This document shows positions 9,046 through 15,261 of a stretch of 35,462 nucleotides of DNA, piece after piece. Numbering within the stretch: the stretch's first letter is position 1; the number at the start of each line of letters is the position of its first letter. Both the position numbers and the translations under genes were made by a program. The notes beneath the pieces were generated by a model. The model had not been told where the DNA came from. It did no database searches and saw only the letters and a list, made by a program, of their open reading frames with translations. Origin of the DNA: Pontiellaceae bacterium (GTDB taxonomy: Bacteria; Verrucomicrobiota; Kiritimatiellia; Kiritimatiellales; Pontiellaceae); contig JAFGVP010000090.1 in the NCBI GenBank assembly GCA_016937945.1, positions 1-35,462 on the forward strand. Direction: 5' to 3'.

Positions 9046-9636
9046 TTACTCAATCTTTATGCTTTCGATAAAGGCCCGGATATCCGCCGCATGAGCCTTC
9101 AGTTCGTCGACCGATCCCTTTGCCGTGAAATACCAGTAATTCGGCGCCAGATCGATGATTGCGGCAATAATCCCCTTGCCTCCGCTTTCATTATAGATTT
9201 CCACATAGGCAGAGGGATGCCCGTCAACCGAGATGGACTCCACCTGCTTGAGCACCTCCGGCAAAGCGTCCGGCATTTCCACCTGTCGGCACCAGCGCGC
9301 GACGTTGCTCTCTACATCGCCCATGGTCAGAGAAATCAGGTAAAAATCGATGGATGTTCCGCCGATAACATAGCTCGCCATACGCATTCCTGAAGCACCC
9401 TTTTCGGTCCACGCATCGGGAAGATAAGCAGAAAATCCCCGCGTCGGCATCTGCTGCATCATGGCGTTATGAGCCTGTATGACCGCCTCGTTATCCGCAG
9501 ACGTTCCGCCCATGGTCACGGTCGGCGCAGGCGCAGCCGGCTCTTCCTTCGACGGAACCTCGTAGGTTTCGATCTCCTCGCGACTGCAGCCCGTCAGGAC
9601 CAGTCCGGCCAGCACCGGCAACATGAATATCCTCAT
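9046..9636 (-). CDS. Predicted lipoprotein of unknown function, first gene of the cytochrome c assembly operon
   Basis: The 196-residue product begins MRIFMLPVLAGLVLTGCSRE: a charged start, a hydrophobic stretch and a lipobox (LTGC), so the mature protein should be lipidated on the cysteine. Residues 22-45 are a low-complexity linker rich in E, P and A. The rest is a compact domain of mixed strands and helices that I do not recognise (motifs GFSAYLPDAW, YWYFTAKGS). ATG 9636 fits the ribosome-binding site best: GGAG lies six bases before it, but only three before the adjacent ATG at 9639. A good sigma-70 promoter lies just upstream. Its place ahead of resB and ccsA suggests an accessory role in extracytoplasmic heme handling or cytochrome folding, but nothing in the sequence proves this. 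Confidence 0.8.
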   Translation of the reverse strand: MRIFMLPVLAGLVLTGCSREEIETYEVPSKEEPAAPAPTVTMGGTSADNEAVIQAHNAMMQQMPTRGFSAYLPDAWTEKGASGMRMASYVIGGTSIDFYLISLTMGDVESNVARWCRQVEMPDALPEVLKQVESISVDGHPSAYVEIYNESGGKGIIAAIIDLAPNYWYFTAKGSVDELKAHAADIRAFIESIKIE

Positions 9637-9662
9637 CATCAGCTCCTTTTTCGAAGAATCGC

Positions 9663-9691
9663 AATATAGGAACGGGCCGGCCCAATGTCCA
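9663..9691 (-). promoter_or_regulatory. Sigma-70-type promoter of the lipoprotein-resB-ccsA operon
   Basis: The minus strand reads TGGACA, a 17-base spacer, then TATATT, each hexamer one mismatch from consensus. The transcription start should fall near 9655, giving a leader of about 20 bases that contains the GGAG ribosome-binding site. Confidence 0.6.
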
Positions 9692-9723
9692 CTAATATCA
9701 TCATGTTAACCATATTTACCCTC

Positions 9724-9752
9724 TTGCAATTGCCTACATCCTTGCCTATCTT
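9724..9752 (+). promoter_or_regulatory. Candidate sigma-70 promoter of the heme/siroheme operon
   Basis: TTGCAA, a 17-base spacer and TATCTT are read on the plus strand. An alternative pair lies just downstream: TTGAAT (9755-9760), 17 bases, TGTAAA (9778-9783). The second overlaps two copies of ACATGT (9775-9780 and 9783-9788), each its own palindrome, which could be an operator. The promoter faces away from the cytochrome assembly operon. Confidence 0.4.
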
Positions 9753-9826
9753 TTTTGAATTCACGTGGAATCGGACATGTAAACATGTTACTTCGTTAGA
9801 CCAATCCTGTGAAAATAAAGCATACT

Positions 9827-11323
9827 ATGAATCTGAACAGACCAGCCCAGAACGGAATCCCGATCAATCTATTTATCGCCGATCGCGCCTGCCTTGTTGT
9901 CGGCGGAGGGCGCGTTGCGCTGCGTAAAGCCCAGCTGCTGCTCGATGGCGGCGCCCGCGTGACGGTCATCAGCCCCGAGATCTGTGACGAGCTTTCGGCC
10001 ATAATTGACGAAGGAAAAATATCTCACATTCCGCGGCGGTTTGAGGACGGGGATGTGAATGCCGTCTATATGGTTTATGCGGCAACCAGCAGCCGCAGCG
10101 TGAACCGGCATGTACTCGAATGCTGCCGCGCAAATCGAGTACTATGCTGCTGCGCCGACGGTAACTGGGCAGACAGCGACTTTACCACGCCGGCCATCAC
10201 GCGGTATAAGGATTTAACACTTTCCGTATCCTCCGGCGGTAATGACTGCCGACAGTCAAAAATGGTCAAAAACAGTCTGGCCCGACATCTGAGGATGATC
10301 GATTCCGCCCACCTCGTCGTGGTCGGAACTGACCATCATCATCTGACGGTGGAAGAGCGCGAACCGTTTCATCTGATCGGACCGCGTTTCGAACGCGCCG
10401 GTTTTATGATCATGCAGCTTTGGGGCATTCATGAATACATGATCCTCAACACCTGCAACCGGGTGGAGGTTATTGCCGTGGTATCGGAAGAGACGGCAAA
10501 AAACGGTATTCTGCGCCACATCATGGGCTTCACCAACCTGAAGGAAGATAAGTATTACCTTAAAAGCGGCGAAGAGGCATTCGAGCACCTCTGCCTCGTG
10601 ACTGCCGGAATGCTCTCGCAGACGCCGGGTGAAAACCATATTACCTCCCAGATGAAGGAGGCGCTGGAGATCTCCAAAACCCGGGGATGGGCCGGCAACA
10701 TGATGCAGGAATGGATCTCCTCCGCCCTGTATATCTCAAAGATCATCAAGAACCGGATCGGTCCGCAGCTGAAAAACTATGAAATCGAAGAACTTTCTCT
10801 GCGCTACCTGGAAGCACATAACCTGATCAATCGGGAAACCACCCTGATGGTGCTGGGCGCCGGCATGGTTGGCCGAGGACTGGTGAAGGACAGCCTCCCG
10901 CTCGTTGGCCGCATTATCTGGTGCTACCACGTAAACAGGCCGGAGATTGAGCCTGCATGGGCGGATCGCATCGAGCTGTTTACCTTCAATGAAATGAAAA
11001 ACAAGATCACCGAGGCCGACATCATTGTCAGCGCAACCGATGCTCCCGGCTATCTGCTTCATCTGGGGCACGCCCCGTTTTTCAATCAGGAACGGCCGAT
11101 TACCGTGATCGATCTGGGAATGCCGCGCAATATTGACCCCGAACTGGACGACCTTTCCGCCGACGTGACCGTAGTCGATCTAGACGGCCTCAAATACTGG
11201 TACCGGCGCGAACTGACCGACATGAACAATATCCTGTCGCAGAGCCGCGAAGTGGTTACCGAAAACCGGAATCTCTATGACAAAATCACCAACAGTTTTA
11301 AAAGCGGGAACCCGCCCCAGTAA
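9827..11323 (+). CDS. hemA: Fused precorrin-2 dehydrogenase (siroheme synthase N-terminal type) and glutamyl-tRNA reductase
   Basis: The product is 498 residues from ATG 9827; a GTG at 9809 would add six. Residues 10-155 form a Met8/CysG-N-like NAD domain: LVVGGGRVALRKAQLLLDGG, then DFTTPAITRYKDLTLSVSSGG. Such domains oxidise precorrin-2 to sirohydrochlorin and may insert iron. Residues 162-498 are glutamyl-tRNA reductase, which makes glutamate-1-semialdehyde, the first precursor of tetrapyrroles. Its catalytic Cys210 lies in MILNTCNRVEV, with GENHITSQMKEAL, the NADPH fold LMVLGAGMVGRGL and IDLGMPRNIDPEL. The C-terminal dimerisation domain is only about 45 residues, half its usual length. The gene's last 47 bases also encode the start of the next gene. 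Fusing the first pathway step to a siroheme branch step suggests a siroheme or heme route via sirohydrochlorin. Both assignments are firm. Confidence 0.9.
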   Translation: MNLNRPAQNGIPINLFIADRACLVVGGGRVALRKAQLLLDGGARVTVISPEICDELSAIIDEGKISHIPRRFEDGDVNAVYMVYAATSSRSVNRHVLECCRANRVLCCCADGNWADSDFTTPAITRYKDLTLSVSSGGNDCRQSKMVKNSLARHLRMIDSAHLVVVGTDHHHLTVEEREPFHLIGPRFERAGFMIMQLWGIHEYMILNTCNRVEVIAVVSEETAKNGILRHIMGFTNLKEDKYYLKSGEEAFEHLCLVTAGMLSQTPGENHITSQMKEALEISKTRGWAGNMMQEWISSALYISKIIKNRIGPQLKNYEIEELSLRYLEAHNLINRETTLMVLGAGMVGRGLVKDSLPLVGRIIWCYHVNRPEIEPAWADRIELFTFNEMKNKITEADIIVSATDAPGYLLHLGHAPFFNQERPITVIDLGMPRNIDPELDDLSADVTVVDLDGLKYWYRRELTDMNNILSQSREVVTENRNLYDKITNSFKSGNPPQ

Positions 11324-13397
11324 CCTCGCACTGACCCAGACACGGCAGGCACTTGACCGGATTGAGGGCATGCTTGATGGGATTCGCTTCGAGATTTTGC
11401 CCATCACATCGGTTGGCGACACCGACCGCTCCACCGACCTGAGAGAAAGTCCGCCGGACTTCTTTACCCGGGAACTTGATCAGGCCCTGCTTGCCGAAGA
11501 TGTTGATTTTGCGGTACACAGCGCCAAAGACCTGCCCGCCCCGATGCCGGACGGAATTGACTGGTTCTGGCTGCCCTGGCGGGAAGAGCCGCGCGACGCA
11601 CTCATTCTCGCCCCCGGTCGTCAGCTTTCCGACCTGCCGGAAAATCCGGTCGCCGGCGTCAGCTCCGAACGTCGCGAAGCCTACTGCAAGAAGAAATTCC
11701 CCCACGGGATCCAGAAAACCATTCGCGGCAATATTGAAGAACGCATTGCCCAGGTAGACGCCGGCGTTTTTGATATCGTGGTCATGGCCGGTGCCGCGCT
11801 CGTCCGGCTCGGCCTTGAAGAACGAATTACGCAGTGGATTCCGCTGAATGAACTCGAAGTCCCCGAGGCTCAGGGCTATCTGGCCATCACCTTCCGCAAA
11901 GGTGATGAACGACTCATGGCCTTGCGATCACTCTTTTCCCGAACCGTGGTTTTTGCCGGCGCCGGCGTCAGCAACCGGGAGCTCTGCACCATCGCGGCCC
12001 TGCGCGCCCTCAACCGCTGTGACGTCTGCCTGTACGATTCACTGATTGATCCATCGCTTCTGAATGAACTTCCGCCTGGATCTGAAGCCATTGATGTCGG
12101 CAAGCGATGCGGCGCCCATAGCCAGGAGCAGCACGAAACCACGAAACTGATCTGCGAACTGGCTCGCCAGAGCAAGAAAGTACTGCGTCTCAAGGGCGGC
12201 GATCCCGGGATTTTCGGACGACTGGCCGAGGAGACCTCGGCGCTGGAGGCGCTTGAAATTCCGTTTCACGTTATCCCGGGCATCAGCGCCCTGCAGGCCG
12301 CGACAACGGGCACCGGCATGCTGCTTACACGACGCGACGTTTCCCGCGGCTTTGTAGCAGTGACTCCCCGCATGCAGGGCGGCGGCCTGGCCACCTGCGA
12401 TGCGTCGATGAAGGATCAGCTGCCCGTCATCTATTACATGGCGATCCGGGCGGTCGACCGCATTGCCGCACAGATGATTGATGGAGGGCATGCGCCTGAG
12501 ACTCCGGCGGCGCTGGTCTTTAATGCCGGAGGAGAGGATGAGGAAATCTTTCGAACCACACTCGATGAACTGCCGGATTTTGCCGGCAATCATTGCACCC
12601 GCAAACCGGGCCTTATCGTGGTAGGCGAAGTTACCCGTTATGCCTTCAGAAACAATCTAGGAGCACTTCAGGGTCAGCGTATTTTGATCACGGCATCCGA
12701 AGCCCTCCAGCAGAAAACCGCAGACCAAATCCGGGATCTCGGCGGACGCCCCGTGCAGTTTCCGCTGATCCGGCTCGTCTGCCGGCACGATCTTACAATG
12801 ACCTGCAGCGACTATGACTGGCTGGTCATCACATCCCCGTCCTCGGTCCGGGCCTTCATGGAAATTGTGCAACAGCGGAAAACGGACTTTCGGACCATTC
12901 CGAAAATCATGGTCTGCGGTCGCGGAACGGCCGCGGAGTTTGCTGAATACGGAATTCGGGTAGATGCCCGGCCGGAATCCGGCTTCAGTGCGAATTCCCT
13001 GATTGAACTGAGCAAATCGACGCTTAAACCGGGCGAAAGAGTGCTTCGGGTTCGCTCCGACAAAGCCGGCCCGGAACTGGCCGATGCCCTCCGGAAAACC
13101 GGAGCGGAAGTCGATGATGTGGTGATCTACGATAACGTCCGCGTTGAGCACGCCGAACTGCCGCCCTTTGACGCGGTCTTTTTCGCCAGTGCCTCCGGTG
13201 TTGAATCACTGGTCGGGCAATGGGGAGAAAGCGCTCTTGCCGGAAAAACCATGGTCGTCATCGGTCAGCCCACAGCTGATGCGCTGGACAAAATTAACCT
13301 TAAGCCGGACGTTATCGCCAGGGAAGCGACTGTCGATGGAGCCATCCAGTCGCTGGCAGAGCATCTCGTTTCCCGACGGATGGCATCGAGTAGCTGA
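11277..13397 (+). CDS. Three-domain fusion HemC (lacking domain 3) - CobA uroporphyrinogen-III methyltransferase - HemD uroporphyrinogen-III synthase
   Basis: There are 706 residues. Residues 7-222 match porphobilinogen deaminase: TRPSNLALTQTRQAL, TSVGDT, VDFAVHSAKDLP with catalytic Asp85, the cofactor-binding arginines in SSERREAYCKKK, IRGNIEERI and PEAQGYLAI. The chain then leaves HemC where domain 3 should begin, so the cysteine that carries the dipyrromethane cofactor is absent. Residues 223-458 are CobA/SUMT: VVFAGAGVSNRELCTIAAL, DVGKRCGAHSQEQHE, VLRLKGGDPGIFGRLAEET and PGISALQAATTGTGM. Residues 465-700 are HemD (RILITASEA, WLVITSPSSVRAF, LRVRSDKAGPEL). The enzymes are consecutive: porphobilinogen to hydroxymethylbilane, to uroporphyrinogen III, to precorrin-2, which the upstream dehydrogenase would use. 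The only plausible start is ATG 11277, inside the end of the previous gene, because the conserved TRPSNLAL lies in the overlap. Whether the deaminase part is active is uncertain. Confidence 0.9.
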   Translation: MTKSPTVLKAGTRPSNLALTQTRQALDRIEGMLDGIRFEILPITSVGDTDRSTDLRESPPDFFTRELDQALLAEDVDFAVHSAKDLPAPMPDGIDWFWLPWREEPRDALILAPGRQLSDLPENPVAGVSSERREAYCKKKFPHGIQKTIRGNIEERIAQVDAGVFDIVVMAGAALVRLGLEERITQWIPLNELEVPEAQGYLAITFRKGDERLMALRSLFSRTVVFAGAGVSNRELCTIAALRALNRCDVCLYDSLIDPSLLNELPPGSEAIDVGKRCGAHSQEQHETTKLICELARQSKKVLRLKGGDPGIFGRLAEETSALEALEIPFHVIPGISALQAATTGTGMLLTRRDVSRGFVAVTPRMQGGGLATCDASMKDQLPVIYYMAIRAVDRIAAQMIDGGHAPETPAALVFNAGGEDEEIFRTTLDELPDFAGNHCTRKPGLIVVGEVTRYAFRNNLGALQGQRILITASEALQQKTADQIRDLGGRPVQFPLIRLVCRHDLTMTCSDYDWLVITSPSSVRAFMEIVQQRKTDFRTIPKIMVCGRGTAAEFAEYGIRVDARPESGFSANSLIELSKSTLKPGERVLRVRSDKAGPELADALRKTGAEVDDVVIYDNVRVEHAELPPFDAVFFASASGVESLVGQWGESALAGKTMVVIGQPTADALDKINLKPDVIAREATVDGAIQSLAEHLVSRRMASSS

Positions 13398-13440
13398 GGA
13401 AGGTTGCCCTCCCTCGGCTCTCACACCACCTTTTTATTTT
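13393..13440 (+). terminator. Probable terminator of the heme/siroheme operon
   Basis: An 11-base arm (13393-13403) pairs with 13408-13418 around a TTGC loop, with one G-U pair and one mismatch. A T-rich tract follows at 13430-13440. The hairpin begins at the stop codon. The gap of about 11 bases between stem and T tract makes it imperfect. Confidence 0.45.
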
Positions 13441-13551
13441 ACCCACAAGTATGGATTCGGGCCAGCCTGAACATTTCACCAATAAAGAAGCGTTTCCTTT
13501 GTTACCGACTAAAATGCAGGCTCTTACATCAGAGAAACAAAGAGAAACGCT

Positions 13552-14118
13552 ATGACAAAATGTACCCAGACGGTTTTCGCTTTTCCATCCTGTAAATCCC
13601 GAAAGTCCGCGCGGACTTTTCGGGCGGAAATATCACCTCATTCGGCGGGCTGCAACTTCTACGGCAGGCGGACTCTCAGCTTGGGCTGATCCGTTCTGCG
13701 GCACCACAGGAAATCATCCTGGACTTTGATGCCACTGACGATGCGGTGCACGGAGAGCAGGAAGGTCGTTTCTTTCACGGATACTACGACCGCTACTGCT
13801 TCCTGCCGCTCTACGTGTTCTGTGGTTCACAGCTGCTTTGCGCCTACCTGCGCCCCTCGAAGATCGACGGCGCAAAACACGCGTGGGCGATCCTTTCGCG
13901 GCTCGTCAAACGACTCCGGCAGGCCAGGCCGGAGGTAACCATCATCTTCCGCGGCGACAGCGGCTTCTGCCGCGGGAAAATACTGCGCAGGTGTGATCGC
14001 CACGGCGTGGACTACATCCTTGGACCGGCCAAGAACAAAAGACTCAAGGCCATGGGCGCTGCATTTATGGCCGAGGCCGAAGCCCGCTTCTGCGAAACCG
14101 GTGAAAAGCAACGGCTTG
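13552..14118 (+). pseudogene. IS1380-family transposase remnant (frameshift, internal deletion, 3' truncation)
   Basis: ATG 13552 opens MTKCTQTVFAFPSCKSRK, typical of IS1380 transposases. One base seems lost near 13609, after which a second frame continues with ADFSGGNITSFGGLQLLRQA. That frame then jumps directly to the DDE core, EIILDFDATDDAVHGEQEG, followed by FFHGYYDRYCFLPLYVF and VTIIFRGDSGFCRGKILRR. In full members of the family about 120 residues lie between these blocks, and about 150-200 more follow GEKQRL, where the match stops near 14118. The remnant therefore retains the first two catalytic Asp regions but cannot be active. Terminal inverted repeats were not identified; the left end should lie between about 13440 and 13550. 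It marks the left edge of a block of decayed genes. Confidence 0.8.
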
Positions 14119-14134
14119 AAGTCGCCCCAAGCTT

Positions 14135-14558
14135 TCAAACGGGGAGTTGCTGTCGCTGAAATACCGACAATCCGTCATAATACACATCGCTACTGCTTTT
14201 ATAAAACGATTGCCAGCCCAGCGAGTGCCCGAGCTCATGCGGAATCAGGGAGCGGAAATCTATCATCCCCGTCGCCGGCGCATCCACCCCGAAGCTCATG
14301 GGAAAAGAGTCGTTGTATAGAATATAGCTGTCCCATGGATTCGAAATATCAACCGCTTCCCGCCAGGCAACTTCAGCATCGGTCAGGTATACCGGCCAGC
14401 TACTCCGCGCTTCATGCCATGGTATTAGTCGAACTGTTCCAGACCTCCCCGACATCATAGCGGCAAATGTTAAACCACCCATGCGAATCAATGGTTACCG
14501 CACCAACGGACGAAGCATACAGGAGCGCTCCGATGCAGAGAGATCTCTTTATCGGCAT
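14135..14558 (-). pseudogene. Secreted HELGH zinc metalloprotease, frameshifted and 3'-truncated
   Basis: ATG 14558 begins MPIKRSLCIGALLYASSVGA, a signal peptide, and the frame continues VTIDSHGWFNICRYDVGEVW to a stop at 14412. A second minus-strand frame carries on with EARSSWPVYLTDAEVAWREA and SLIPHELGHSLGWQSFYKSS, containing the zinc-binding HExGH motif, and stops at 14135 beside the transposase remnant. A single frameshift near 14415-14430 would join both pieces into one reading frame. The protein then ends shortly after the active site, where about half of a metalloprotease would be expected to follow. It resembles secreted metalloproteases with a FR-x(4)-HELGHxLG core found in PEP-CTERM-bearing bacteria, but the family is inferred from the motif only. 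The upstream flagellin-like remnant overlaps its start by ten bases. Confidence 0.6.
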
Positions 14559-14818
14559 TTCCCGATGCACCTCACATTAAAGCGCCGGGCCACGCACAGG
14601 CCTCCGTCATAAATACAGGAATCCTCATCCAGATCCTGATTGGCCGCAATCGGAACACGATTAACAATAGCAGCTTCGATGTTGGTCAGCCAACCGGCGC
14701 CAACCGATAGATTCAGCGTGCTCAAACAGACCGGGTGCCGAACCAGTTGATGGTTGGCATGATCCTGCGGGGCGGCCTTCTGAACGCCCAGCGATGCAAT
14801 ATTGGTCGTGATCTGCAT
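14549..14818 (-). pseudogene. Flagellin-like N-terminal remnant
   Basis: A very strong ribosome-binding site (AAGGAGGAG at 14822-14830) precedes ATG 14818. The product starts MQITTNIASLGVQK, which matches the export-signal start of flagellins. The likeness fades after about 14 residues: the rest (89 in all) has lost the flagellin pattern, and no other frame restores it. It is therefore either a decayed flagellin gene or an unrelated short protein with a similar start. Upstream on the same strand, TAAGTCAC, about 11 bases, then TCCGAATAA (about 14885-14913) loosely resembles a sigma-28 flagellar promoter (TAAAGTTT-N11-GCCGATAA). The decayed metalloprotease begins inside its end. Confidence 0.4.
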
Positions 14819-14962
14819 GTGCTCCTCCTTGCCCTGATGCAGTCTACAGAATACTTTCCGCACCTCCGTGTACGGCTTTCGGACTTATTCGGACGCCGTA
14901 TTTCGTGACTTAAATCGTGCATAGACGATTCGGTATATTTTTCCGCTATCTTCTTCGTCTTA

Positions 14963-15249
14963 TCACTGCGCTTTCATCAGGCAGCCAGAGAAAATATGAG
15001 AATGGATGGTATGCGTTCTGAGCACCATTTCCAGAGCAGTTTCCTTATAGCTCAGGCCTTCGGCAATAAACTGAAGTACCGTCCGCTCCCGCATGGAAAG
15101 AAGCTCGCGGTCCGGTTCCTGTCTATGCCAAAGGCGGCATCGGCCCCCGTGAACGCGCCGACCAGACTGAATGTTCTTTCAGAAAAAAGCCTATCCACCA
15201 TGTTCTTCAGATAAACTCACTGTCCCGCAACGATACAGACATTAATCAT
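14963..15249 (-). pseudogene. LuxR/NarL-type response regulator, destroyed by stop, deletion and frameshift
   Basis: ATG 15249, preceded by GGAG, reads INVCIVAGQ, then an in-frame TGA, then VYLKNMVDRLFSERTFSLVG and AFTGADAAFG, which is the first part of a receiver domain. The phosphoacceptor half of the receiver is missing. In another frame the helix-turn-helix follows: RELLSMRERTVLQFIAEGLS and YKETALEMVLRTHTIHSHIF, ending at a stop at 14963. Intact members have about 210 residues; the sum here is under 95. The start lies 13 bases after the stop of the upstream REC-kinase gene on the same strand, so it was evidently the third cistron and the likely DNA-binding output of that two-component operon. 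A short plus-strand frame over the same bases is a shadow. Confidence 0.75.
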
Positions 15250-15261
15250 CATGCACTCCGT

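Noticed and set aside
14996-15214. A 72-codon plus-strand open frame
   Set aside because: The minus strand over the same bases carries receiver and LuxR helix-turn-helix fragments, so this is a shadow.
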